Shown here: positions 17,371-25,991 of the stretch, piece by piece
Layout: the number at the start of each line of letters is the position of its first letter
How positions within the stretch are numbered: the stretch's first letter is position 1
Notes under the pieces: generated by a model
Seen by the model: only the letters and a program-made list of their open reading frames with translations
Databases searched by the model: none
What the model was told of the DNA's origin: nothing
Translations under genes and position numbers: made by a program
Source: Clostridia bacterium
Lineage (GTDB): Bacteria; Bacillota_A; Clostridia; Christensenellales; Aristaeellaceae
Length of the DNA stretch: 64,000 bases
Reading direction: 5' to 3'
Assembly: GCA_017517815.1 (NCBI GenBank)
Contig: JAFWYA010000076.1
Span: forward strand, 1-64,000

Positions 17371-18076
17371 GGGAGCGTTGGGAAGGCGGCTTTGGAAGGC
17401 CAAAGCCCCTTCCCAAACCCATCCCGAAAGCCAGTTTTTTGGTTGACTTGTTTCGGCAGGCTATATGAAAAAGGGGTTGGAATCTGGATTGCAAGCAAGC
17501 TTGCCCTCCATCTTCCAGACCCTTTTTTCTATCCGCTTCGCGGATGCGGACGACTGCGTCGTCCAGCCTGCCGCAGTGTTGTGAGGTAGCGCCCGCGGGG
17601 GAGCGCCGTAACGCTAAGGCAAAACGAGCGGATGGGGAACGCGCGTTGCGACGCGCTACACCTCATCCGTCACGGCAATGCCGTGACACCTTCCCCTCAA
17701 GGGGAAGGCTCTTGCTTGGCTGCAATCCACCAAAAGGCTTCCCCTTGAGGGGAAGCTCCGCCGGAGGCGGTGATGAGGTGTAGCCAGCCGCAGCTGGCGT
17801 TCCCTCCTCCCGCGCCGCAGCGCGAAACCCGCTCGTTTTTCCGCAGAAAAAACGGCGACAGCCAAACGCACAAATGTACACAGCGGCAGTCCGCAGGGCA
17901 TCGCCCTGCGGGTTTGCGAAGCAAACTGAAACAGGGGATCACGATGATCGGGGCGAGCTTGCTCGCATCCGTCAGCGTTGTCCCCTGTTTCAATTAACTG
18001 CCGCGGCAACAATGCCGCCAACAAACATAACCGACTGCCTTCTTTGTTACTTTCTTGGGCTCCAAGAAAGTAACGT
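17371..18076 (+). repeat. Hairpin repeat cassette, copy 2 (3' of htpG)
   Basis: Block of about 700 bp between convergent htpG and glmS, in htpG direction. Modules follow the order of copy 1: terminal hairpin (17378-17416, TTGGGAAGG/CCTTCCCAA with inner GGCTTTGG/CCAAAGCC); linear block (17423-17467); long hairpin with A/T flanks (17467-17529) capped by GCAAGC-AA-GCTTGC; GC-rich part; a MITE-like insertion (17656-17783); a stretch of about 110 bp nearly identical to copy 1; CGCAGGGC-atc-GCCCTGCG (17892-17910); GGTTTGCGAAGCAAAC; capped hairpin (17928-17991); and GTTACTTTCTTGG-gct-CCAAGAAAGTAAC (18046-18074). Several stems differ from copy 1 by paired changes. No gene is seen here. Confidence 0.85.
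17656..17783. mobile_element. MITE-like insertion inside cassette copy 2
   Basis: A 128-bp segment has perfect 12-bp terminal inverted repeats CTACACCTCATC/GATGAGGTGTAG. It holds the hairpins GTCACGG/CCGTGAC (17669-17687), CCTTCCCCT/AGGGGAAGG (17689-17708) and GCTTCCCCT/AGGGGAAGC (17737-17756). At the matching point copy 1 has only TACACCTCATC followed by the rest of the cassette. It encodes no protein, so it would need an enzyme supplied elsewhere. No clear target duplication was found. Confidence 0.65.
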
Positions 18077-18091
18077 TCCCCTTCATCCCTC

Positions 18092-19867
18092 TCACTCCAC
18101 CGTCACAGACTTCGCCAGATTGCGCGGCTTGTCCACATCCAGCCCCTTTTTGCAGGCCGCGTAATAGGCTAGCAGCTGCAATGGAATCACGGATATAATG
18201 GGTGCCAAAAGCGGCGGCATGTCGGGCAGAACAAAGACATGGTCCGCTGCTTCCCGGGCGTCCTTTTCCATGTGCGGCAAACAAAAGCAAACGCACTCGG
18301 CGCCGCGCGCACGGCATTCAGAGAGATTGACCAGCGTCTTGTGCAGCCATTCCGGCTGCGTGCATATGGCAATGACGGGCATTCCCTCGTGAATCAGCGC
18401 GATCGCACCGTGCTTGAGCTCGCCCGCCGGATAGCTCTCGGCCGGGGTGTAGGTGATTTCCTTGAACTTGAGCGCCGCCTCCCGCGCTGTGACGGCGTCT
18501 GCGCCGCGACCGATGAAAAAGAAAAGCGGCTGATCTGCGCGCGGCTCAATGTAGGCCTGAATGGCTGAACTGCTGCTGAGCATTTCCTGCGCCCAGTGCG
18601 GCAAATGTAAAAGCTGCTGCTCGGAGAGCGCCTCCTGCAGCGTGCCGCGCATGCGCCCCCAGCGCAGCGCAAGCTGCAACAGCGCCAGCGCCTGCGCAGT
18701 GTAGGCTTTGGTGCTGGCAACGGATAATTCCGGTCCGGCGGGCGTGAGCAGCGCAGCAGGGGACATCCGCTCCAGCGTCGAGCCCAGTGTGTTGGTCAGC
18801 GTGACCAGCACTGCTCCGCGCGCCTTGGCCATGCGCGCTGCTGAAATGGTATCGGCTGTTTCACCGCTCTGGCTGACAGCAATGCACGCGCAGTCGCGGT
18901 AGGGAAAAGCAATGCGGCTGCGGTATTCGCTGGCAATCTCCGGAAAAGCCGGAATGCCCGCCAGCCGCTCCATATAATACGCGCCCAGCAGGCACGCGTG
19001 ATAGGCCGTTCCGCAGCCCAGCAGCACAGCCTGTGATGGCGCACGGGCGGGCAACTTCCGGATGATAGGCGGCGAGTGCAATGCCTGCGGCTGTTCGTGA
19101 ATTTCCTTGAGCATAAAGTGCGGATAAACGCCCTTTTCGGCGCTTTGCATATCCCACGATACATGAAAGGTCTGCGCACGCCGCCGCTGTCCTTTGGCAG
19201 AGAAAAGATATATGCCGCTGCGGCGCAGCACGGCTGCCTCGCCGTCCTCGGGCACGGTCAGCTCGCGCGTGTAGGGCAGCAGCGCCGGAATGTCAGAGGA
19301 GAGGTAGCTCTCGCCCTCGCGCGTGCCCAGAATGAGCGGGCTGCCTGAACGGATGCAGTACAGCGCCGAGGGATCATCCGCGCAGAGGGCGGCGATGGCA
19401 TAACTGCCGGTGAGGTAGCGCGCGGCCAGCAAAAGCGTGCGCAGCATATCACCGTCATACAACAATCGAAGCAAATGCGCAGCGCATTCTGTATCGGTAT
19501 CAGAGCGGAATACAAACCCGCGTGCTGTCAGCATCTGCCTTAGCTGCGCATGGTTTTCGATCACGCCGTTGTGCACAATGGCGATGCGGCCGCGTGCATC
19601 TGTGTGCGGGTGGGCATTGAGATCGTTGGCCGGGCCGTGCGTTGCCCAGCGGGTGTGCCCGATGCCAAGCGTTCCGTCAAGCGGCGTATCCTGGCATTTT
19701 TGGCGCAGCAGATCAATGCGCCCGCGCGTTTTGACAATCTGCAGCCGGTTTTCTTTTTGTACGGCAACGCCGGCGCTGTCATAGCCGCGGTAGCTGAGAT
19801 GCTCCAGCCCGTTTAAGAGAATTTCCTGCGCGCTTTGCGTGCCGATATAGCCCATGATGCCGCACAT
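18092..19867 (-). CDS. glmS: Glutamine--fructose-6-phosphate aminotransferase (isomerizing)
   Basis: Makes glucosamine-6-phosphate from fructose-6-phosphate and glutamine, the entry step to UDP-GlcNAc and peptidoglycan. The 591-residue product starts MCGIMGYIG with the nucleophile Cys2, has the glutaminase motifs GIGHTRWATHG and HNGVIENHAQLR, two SIS domains (LLGCGTAYHACLLG, SQSGETADTI) and the family C-terminus DKPRNLAKSVTVE. AGGAGG precedes the ATG. It starts 9 bases after the M23-like gene, so the two are co-transcribed and there is no room for a glmS ribozyme. Confidence 0.97.
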   Translation of the reverse strand: MCGIMGYIGTQSAQEILLNGLEHLSYRGYDSAGVAVQKENRLQIVKTRGRIDLLRQKCQDTPLDGTLGIGHTRWATHGPANDLNAHPHTDARGRIAIVHNGVIENHAQLRQMLTARGFVFRSDTDTECAAHLLRLLYDGDMLRTLLLAARYLTGSYAIAALCADDPSALYCIRSGSPLILGTREGESYLSSDIPALLPYTRELTVPEDGEAAVLRRSGIYLFSAKGQRRRAQTFHVSWDMQSAEKGVYPHFMLKEIHEQPQALHSPPIIRKLPARAPSQAVLLGCGTAYHACLLGAYYMERLAGIPAFPEIASEYRSRIAFPYRDCACIAVSQSGETADTISAARMAKARGAVLVTLTNTLGSTLERMSPAALLTPAGPELSVASTKAYTAQALALLQLALRWGRMRGTLQEALSEQQLLHLPHWAQEMLSSSSAIQAYIEPRADQPLFFFIGRGADAVTAREAALKFKEITYTPAESYPAGELKHGAIALIHEGMPVIAICTQPEWLHKTLVNLSECRARGAECVCFCLPHMEKDAREAADHVFVLPDMPPLLAPIISVIPLQLLAYYAACKKGLDVDKPRNLAKSVTVE

Positions 19868-19876
19868 ACAAGCCTC

Positions 19877-20383
19877 CTAAAAACATGATAAGGGATCAAG
19901 ATAATGCCCGTCGACGGAGAGCGACAGCCGCATTTCGCCGCGCTCGGCGATTGTGGCAAGCGGCGCTCCGGCGGTTACCGTATCGCCTGCGCGGGTCAGC
20001 AGGGAAAAAACGCCGTGCAGGGAAAAAAGCTGATGATCGCTTGATTGAATGACGATTTTTTGCTCGTCCGCATGCAGGATAACGCCGGTGCAGCAGGCGG
20101 ACACGCTTTGGTTTTTGCTGACAGCGTAATATACGCAGGGATCTATCTGCCACACGCCGTTTTCTGTTTGGCGGGGACCGGCGTAGAGCTGCGTGACTGC
20201 GCTTGAAACAGGCGGGCAATAGGCTGGCAGCGCAGGAAGGGATTCATCCTGGGTGGCGGCGGCATTTTGCGCGGCGATGCGCCGGATGTCATCCTGGCGG
20301 GTGTACAGCGCTGCAAAAAGAATGACCAGCGCGCAAAAGAAGATCAGCAGCACGCTGCCCCATTTTTCCATCCATGGCCGCAT
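19877..20383 (-). CDS. Membrane-anchored M23-like (LytM-fold) protein, probably not catalytic
   Basis: The 168-residue product has one N-terminal helix (about 8-27) and an outer domain ending in VTAGAPLATIAERGEMRLSLSVDGHYLDPLSCF-type sequence, the usual end of lysostaphin-fold M23 domains. The zinc ligands HxxxD and HxH are not present, so it resembles SpoIIQ-like scaffold versions rather than an active endopeptidase. It lies directly upstream of glmS, which suits a cell-envelope role. The GGAGG site is somewhat far (about 11 bases) from the ATG; Met5 is an alternative start. Confidence 0.72.
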   Translation of the reverse strand: MRPWMEKWGSVLLIFFCALVILFAALYTRQDDIRRIAAQNAAATQDESLPALPAYCPPVSSAVTQLYAGPRQTENGVWQIDPCVYYAVSKNQSVSACCTGVILHADEQKIVIQSSDHQLFSLHGVFSLLTRAGDTVTAGAPLATIAERGEMRLSLSVDGHYLDPLSCF

Positions 20384-20445
20384 AAAAATTTACATCCTCC
20401 GTGCGTAGTATGCGCGATGTTCTCTTTGTATATTCGCTTATTTTG

Positions 20446-20454
20446 TGATACAAT
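20446..20454 (+). promoter_or_regulatory. Extended -10 promoter of polA
   Basis: TG-A-TACAAT lies 22 bp before the polA start; the -35 is weak (TTGTAT). Confidence 0.5.
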
Positions 20455-20476
20455 AATATATTAGGAGGGATTTTGC

Positions 20477-23004
20477 ATGCGAGACACTTTTTTGATCGTG
20501 GATGGCAACAGCCTGATGCACAGGGCGTTTCATGCGCTGCCGCTGATGGATTACAATGGCGTGTACACCAATGCCGTGCACGGCTTTTTGAATATGCTTT
20601 TGCGCTGCATCCGCGAGCGTGCGCCGCGCTACTACGCGGTGGCTTTGACGAGCATGCGCCCACCTTCCGCCATACGGAGTATGCGGAGTACAAGGCCGGA
20701 CGCGCCCGCACGCCCGATGAGCTGCGCGGGCAGTTTGATATCATCAAGGAAGTATTGTCCGCCATGGGCTTTGGCGTATTGAGTCTGACGGGCTACGAGG
20801 CGGATGATATTCTGGGTACGCTGTCGCAGCAGTGCATTCAGCGCGATTTGTCCGCCCTGCTTTTGACAGGCGACCGCGACGCGCTGCAGCTGGTGAGCGA
20901 TGACGTTACGCTGCTCCTTACCCGCAAGGGTATTTCGGATATTGAAGAATGCACGCCCGATCGCGTAAAGGAGCTGTGGGGCGTAACGCCAGAGCAAATT
21001 ACCGATCTCAAGGGCCTGATGGGCGACAGCTCCGACAACATTCCCGGCATTCCAGGCGTGGGCGAAAAGACGGCGGTGAAATTGCTTGCGCAGTATGAAA
21101 CGCTGGAAAATGTACTGGCGCATGGCGACGAAATCAAGGGCAAGCTGGGCGAAAAGGTGCGCTCAAATGCCGACAGCGCGCGGTTTTCCAAGTGGCTGGC
21201 TACCATCCGCCGCGATGCGCCCATTGAAGTGCATTATGACGATTGCGACGCCAATCACCCTGAAAAGGGCGTGAGCGTTTTGTATAAATACGGCCTGGTT
21301 TCGCTGGCGCAGCGTCTGGGCGGCGAAAAGACAGAACAGACTGTTACGGAAGAAAAAACGCGCACATTTAAGGAATGGCAGGAGCTGACGGAGGAAAATG
21401 TCGCCGCTCTTAATAAAGAAGAAATTGCCGCCTACATGAGCGAGGATACGCTCTCCGTTGCCAGCGGCTGCGAGCGTCTCAAGGCGCAGCTGGGCGGCCA
21501 GGTGGCGCTGTTTGATCTGCCGGGCATGAATGAGGGTGATCCGATCGCCGCGTGCCGGGAGATCTGGCAGGGCAAGGTGATCACCCATGACGGCAAGCGT
21601 CTTTTGCATGCGCTGCGCGAGCAAGGGCATCAGCTGCCGGAGATTGTCTTTGATACCATGCTGGCAGCCTATGTGCTCAATCCCCAGGAAAAGAGCTATC
21701 ACCTGTCCTCCTTTGCCGATGCGGACGCTTCGGGCGTGCTGGCGCTTTATGAAAAGCAGCGCGCCGAGATGGAGGCGGCGAAGGTGACGGAGCTGTACAA
21801 CACCATCGAGCTGCCGCTTTTGCGCGTGCTCTTTGATATGGAAAAGACGGGCTTCCCGGTGGACGTCCAGGTGCTGCGCGAGATCGGCGATACGCTGACA
21901 AAGCGCGAAAACGAACTGCGCGAGCAGATCTATGCGGCGTGCAATGTGGGCGAATTTAATATCAACAGCCCCAAGCAGCTGGGCGAAGTGTTGTTTGAAA
22001 AGCTCGCTTTGCCTGCCGGCCGCAAGACCAGCAAGGGCTATTCGACGGACGCCGAAACGCTGGAAAAGCTGCGCGATAAGCACCCGGCGATTGACTGCAT
22101 TCTGGAATACCGCCAGGTGGCCAAGCTGAACGGCACCTACATTGACGCGCTGATCCGCAAGACGGAGTCGGATGGACGCATTCACACCTTCTTTGATCAG
22201 ACGGGCACGGCTACGGGCCGCATTTCCAGCGCCGAGCCCAATTTGCAGAATATTCCTGTGCGCACGCAGATGGGCAGAGAAATCCGCCGCGCCTTTGTGG
22301 CCTCGCCCGGGTGTGTGCTGGTAGACGCCGACTATTCGCAGATTGAATTGCGCATCCTGGCACACTTCTCGGGCGATGAAGCGATGGTAGACGCCTTCCG
22401 CAGGGGACAGGACATCCACGCCCGCACGGCGGCGGAGGTGGCAGGCGTTGCGATGGAAGATGTCACGCCCGCCATGCGTGCCAATGCCAAGGCGGTCAAC
22501 TTTGGCCTGGTGTACGGCATCAGCGATTTTGGCCTGGCGCGCAACACCGGCATGAGCCGCAAAGAGGCGGCGGAGTTTATTGAGAAGTATTTTGCCACCT
22601 ATCCCGGCGTGAAGGGCTTTATGAGCCGCGCTGTGGCCGAGGGCTATGATACGGGCGAGGCGCGCACGGTATTTGGCCGCGTAAGAAAGCTGCCTGAGCT
22701 GAAGGCCAGCAATGCCAATATCCGCAATTTCGGTGAGCGCGCCGCCATGAATACGCCTGTGCAGGGAACGGCGGCGGATATTATTAAATTGGCGATGGTC
22801 CGCGTGCATGAAGCGCTGCAAAAGGGCGGCTTCAAGGCCAAGCTCATTTTGCAGGTGCACGACGAGCTGATCATCGAAGCGCCTGAAAATGAGGCCGAGA
22901 CCGTGGCAAAGCTGCTGAAGGATTGCATGGAAAGCGTGGTCACGCTGCGTGTTCCGCTGGTAGCCGAAGTCAAGGTGGGGAGCAGCTGGTATGAAACAAA
23001 ATAA
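20477..23004 (+). CDS. polA: DNA polymerase I, interrupted by a one-base frameshift near the 5' end
   Basis: Replication and repair polymerase. The true N-terminus MRDTFLIVDGNSLMHRAFHALP starts at 20477 behind AGGAGGG, but the rest of the protein is read in another frame from about 20645. One base is missing in GCTTTGACGAG (20643-20653); restoring it gives AVAFDEHAPTFRHTEY, a normal 5'-nuclease sequence. After that the 5'-nuclease, a degenerate 3'-5' exonuclease region and the polymerase motifs are intact: DADYSQIELR (motif A), RANAKAVNFGLVYGIS (O helix) and LQVHDELIIE (motif C). Repaired length would be 842 residues. The deletion in a T run could be an assembly error or a real mutation. It overlaps coaE by 14 bases. 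Confidence 0.9.
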
Positions 23005-23602
23005 GCCGTATGTGGTAGGCCTCACCGGCGGTATCGCCAGCGGCAAAACAAGCGTTGCCAACGCCCTGCGCGAAAGGGGCGTAACGGTGCTGGACGCCGA
23101 CGCCATCTCCCGCAGTGTGACGGCTCCGGGCGGCGAGGCGCTGCCCAGGGTGCGGGAAGTGTTTGGCGATCAGGTATTTGACGGGGACATTCTCAACCGC
23201 CGCCGCCTGGGCGACGTGGTATTTTCCGACGCTGCCAGGCGCAAGGAACTGGAAGAAATTATTCATCCCCTGGTGATTGGAAAAATGCAGCGGTTGACAG
23301 ATGAAGCAAAAGCCGATATTGTGTTTTGGGATGTGCCGCTTTTGTATGAAACGGGCATGGACGCGCAGTGCGACGAGGTGTGGTGCGTGCATGTGCCGGA
23401 GAAAGAGCAGGTGCGCCGCGTAATGAAGCGGGATCATATGTCCCGCGAGCAGGCGCTCTCTCGCATGGCCAGCCAGATGCCCGTCGCCGAAAAAAAAGCG
23501 CGCGCGCAGCACCTCATTGATACCTCGGGAAGCTTTCGCGCCACCCGCCGCCGCGTGCGCGGGCTGATGCGGGATTTGCAAAGGAGATTACAACTTGTCT
23601 GA
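22991..23602 (+). CDS. coaE: Dephospho-CoA kinase
   Basis: Catalyses the last step of coenzyme A synthesis, phosphorylating dephospho-CoA. The 203-residue product has the P-loop GLTGGIASGKTSV at residues 10-22, the DADAISRSVTAPGGEAL segment that binds the substrate, and the lid region ARRKELEEIIHPLV and RMASQMP. The start lies inside the end of polA, and its stop overlaps the next gene by 8 bases. polA-coaE-transglycosylase is a gene order seen in other Bacillota. Confidence 0.95.
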   Translation: MKQNKPYVVGLTGGIASGKTSVANALRERGVTVLDADAISRSVTAPGGEALPRVREVFGDQVFDGDILNRRRLGDVVFSDAARRKELEEIIHPLVIGKMQRLTDEAKADIVFWDVPLLYETGMDAQCDEVWCVHVPEKEQVRRVMKRDHMSREQALSRMASQMPVAEKKARAQHLIDTSGSFRATRRRVRGLMRDLQRRLQLV

Positions 23603-24344
23603 AGTAAAACTGCCTTCTGCGCCGCAGCGCAACCGTCGCAGCACGCGGCATCAGCAGCCGGTGCAGAAGGAAAAAACGATACAGCCCAATAAGCCTGCTG
23701 ACAGACGCAGAAAAAAGCGCGCATCCGGCCAGTTTCCCGTGCGCACGGTGATTGTTTTGTGCCTGGTGCTGGTGCTTGCGGGCGTCATGCTGGGTATTGC
23801 CAACGGCAATATGAAGCGATTGACGGAAGATCGCGAGCGTGCGGCGCAGGATTATCAGATGCTGGTTGAGCGTCACACGGTCGGCTACCGCGATTATATT
23901 GAAAGATACGCGGCGGAAAATGACGTGCATCCGGCCTTTATTGCGGCGATCATTCTGCGCGAGAGCAGTTATGATCCCTCCGCGGAGAGCAGCGTGGGCG
24001 CGCGCGGCCTGATGCAGGTGATGGAAGACACCTATGAGTTTGTCAACCGTAAGCTGAATGACGGCGCCACGTGGAGCGATATGTATGACGCTGAAACCAA
24101 CATCCGCTACGGCTGCTGGTATATCGGTTATCTGAGCAGGATTTTTAACGGCGATCCCATCAAGATTGCCTGCGCTTATCATGCCGGCCCCAACAATGTA
24201 AAGCTCTGGGCCATGAAATATGCCGACGATGGCGTGAACCTGAAGGTGGAGGATATCCCCATGGAGGACACGCGCTATTACGCAGGAAAGGTGATGAATG
24301 CCTATGCGATCTACTTCCAGCATTACTATCAGGATCAGGTGTAA
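23595..24344 (+). CDS. Membrane-anchored lytic transglycosylase (SLT domain)
   Basis: Cuts glycan strands of peptidoglycan with formation of anhydro ends. The 249-residue product has a basic cytoplasmic N-terminus (about 1-48), one membrane helix (VRTVIVLCLVLVLAGVMLGI), and an SLT domain with the catalytic Glu in ILRESSYDPSAESSVGARGL, then MQV and ACAYHAGPNNV. The start codon is TTG at 23595 behind AAGGAGA; no ATG in frame fits. It overlaps coaE by 8 bases and the next gene by 47. Confidence 0.92.
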   Translation: MSEVKLPSAPQRNRRSTRHQQPVQKEKTIQPNKPADRRRKKRASGQFPVRTVIVLCLVLVLAGVMLGIANGNMKRLTEDRERAAQDYQMLVERHTVGYRDYIERYAAENDVHPAFIAAIILRESSYDPSAESSVGARGLMQVMEDTYEFVNRKLNDGATWSDMYDAETNIRYGCWYIGYLSRIFNGDPIKIACAYHAGPNNVKLWAMKYADDGVNLKVEDIPMEDTRYYAGKVMNAYAIYFQHYYQDQV

Positions 24345-25884
24345 ATGTGCGCTTTTGCTGGCGGTGGTGATGATGCTGTCGCTGGCATCTCCGGCAATGG
24401 CTTCCTATCTGCAGGAAGATGCGCTGCATCTGGGCGTTATCTCGGTGGGCAGCGAGCGCGTGAACCCGCTGGAGCCGGTCGAGCGTGAATTTATGTCGCT
24501 GACGGATCTGCTCTATGAAGGGCTGATGTATATCGATGATGACTACAAGCCGCAGCCTGCGCTGGCAGAGCGCTATCAGGTGTCGGAAAACGGTAAGACC
24601 TGGTATTTTTATCTGCGCGAGGGCATTACCTTCCATGACGGCACGCCGCTCACGGCGCATGACGTAGTTGCCACGGCGGAGGAAATCCTGCGTCTGGCGG
24701 AGGAAGGAAAGGGCCGTTATTCCACGCTCAAGTATTTTATCGATTCCATACAGGCCAGCGATAACCTGACGGTGGTTATTAAGACCGTTAATCGTCCGGC
24801 GTATTCCTTCCTGTATGCGATGAACTTCCCCATCCTCAAGGCCAGCGAGGTGCAGGCGGACAATCCCGTAGGCACGGGCGCGTATTACCTGGATATCTTT
24901 GTGCCGCGCGATTACATGCTTTTGAGCGCGTATACCGGCTGGTGGAAAAGTCAGCCGGACATCCGGCAGATCATGGTGACCTTCCATTCCACCAACCGTG
25001 AGCTGATTTCCAGCTATGAATACAGCCGTGTGGATGCGGTTTTGACGCGCGCGATCACGGCGGCGCAGTATCGCAGCGGTGTGACGAGCTATAATGTTGG
25101 CTACCGCACCACGCAGCTGGAAACGCTGATGATGAATAATCGCTCGGTAGAACTGGAGGATGTGCGCGTGCGGCAGGCCATCCGGTATATGATCAATATG
25201 GATGACCTGGTGGAGAATGTCTATTACGATATGGTCACGCGCACCGATACGCCGCTCATTCCCGGCACATGGACGTATCTCAGCGGCGCGGACCATCTGC
25301 AGGAGTATAACAAGCAAAAGGCGATCGAGCTATTGGATGCAAGCGGCTGGGTTGACGGCGACGACGAGGATCTGGTACGCGAAAAGGTGATTGACGGCAA
25401 AAAGCGCAATCTGCATTTGCGTTTGTATGTGTACGAGGAGCAGGAAAACTCTGTGCGTGTGGAGATTGCCGATCGTATCGCTGAGCGACTGCTGGAGGTT
25501 GGCGTAGAGTGCAACGTGGAAACGCTGACCTTTGCAGACGCCAAGGCACGCCTCAAGGCTGGTAATTTCGATCTGGCAATCGCAGCCTTTAATATGGATA
25601 CGGCGCCCGATCCCGGCTTTATGCTGATTTCCGGCAATACGGCCAACTACATGCGCTACAACTCCTCGAAGATGGATGAGCTGTTTAAAAAGCTGCGCAA
25701 GAGCCTGGATTTTAACGCTTACAGCCAGACGCTGCAGGAAATTCAGCAGCTTTTCTGGGAGGATTGCCCGTTTGTGTGCCTGTATTACCGCAACGGATCG
25801 ATCCTCACCCGCAAGATGTTTACGGATGCGCGCGATGTGCGTGAGCCGGAGGTGCTGCGCGGGATCGAGGCGTTTCAGCGGTGA
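24298..25884 (+). CDS. Peptide-type ABC substrate-binding protein (family 5), no transporter beside it
   Basis: The 528-residue product belongs to the OppA/DppA family: LTDLLYEGLMYIDDDYKPQPALAERY, FHDGTPLTAHDVV and VRVRQAIRYMINMD are typical. The signal peptide is Arg-rich and ends ASPAMA-S without a lipobox, so it would be released or held by another route. There are no permease or ATPase genes in the operon. The start at 24298 lies 47 bases inside the transglycosylase gene with AGGAAAGG before it; 24304 is an alternative. In this operon it may serve cell-wall peptide recovery, which is inference only. Confidence 0.88.
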   Translation: MPMRSTSSITIRIRCKCALLLAVVMMLSLASPAMASYLQEDALHLGVISVGSERVNPLEPVEREFMSLTDLLYEGLMYIDDDYKPQPALAERYQVSENGKTWYFYLREGITFHDGTPLTAHDVVATAEEILRLAEEGKGRYSTLKYFIDSIQASDNLTVVIKTVNRPAYSFLYAMNFPILKASEVQADNPVGTGAYYLDIFVPRDYMLLSAYTGWWKSQPDIRQIMVTFHSTNRELISSYEYSRVDAVLTRAITAAQYRSGVTSYNVGYRTTQLETLMMNNRSVELEDVRVRQAIRYMINMDDLVENVYYDMVTRTDTPLIPGTWTYLSGADHLQEYNKQKAIELLDASGWVDGDDEDLVREKVIDGKKRNLHLRLYVYEEQENSVRVEIADRIAERLLEVGVECNVETLTFADAKARLKAGNFDLAIAAFNMDTAPDPGFMLISGNTANYMRYNSSKMDELFKKLRKSLDFNAYSQTLQEIQQLFWEDCPFVCLYYRNGSILTRKMFTDARDVREPEVLRGIEAFQR

Positions 25885-25910
25885 TTGACGGGAAAACCGT
25901 TGTGTAAACT

Positions 25911-25972
25911 GAAAAATGGTGAGAAAGATCATGGATGCGAGCAAGCTCGCCGATGACTTTCTCACCTTTTTC
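25911..25972 (+). repeat. Solo capped hairpin (cassette family member)
   Basis: A stem with GGTGAGAAAG/CTTTCTCACC is flanked by A and T runs and capped by GCGAGCAAGCTCGC (25937-25950). The following CAATTAACGGCTGCGG matches the segment after the capped hairpin of copy 2. It lies 27 bases after the binding-protein stop, between convergent genes, and should work as a bidirectional terminator. Confidence 0.8.
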
Positions 25973-25991
25973 AATTAACGGCTGCGGTTCT

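Noticed and set aside
15489..17498. 669-codon minus-strand frame opposite htpG
   Set aside because: It covers the htpG promoter side and part of the repeat cassette, and has no recognisable domain.
17364..18091. Insertion sequence with transposase between htpG and glmS
   Set aside because: The block contains no transposase-like frame; only non-coding hairpins and a MITE-like unit were found.
19868..19876. glmS ribozyme
   Set aside because: Only 9 bases separate glmS from the previous stop codon, so there is no room for it.
20473..20640. N-terminus MHARHFFDRG as the real start of DNA polymerase I
   Set aside because: The frame at 20477 gives the conserved FLIVDGNSLMHRAFHALP, so the other frame is out of register until about 20645.
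21163..23106. 647-codon minus-strand frame opposite polA
   Set aside because: Antisense shadow of the polymerase domain.
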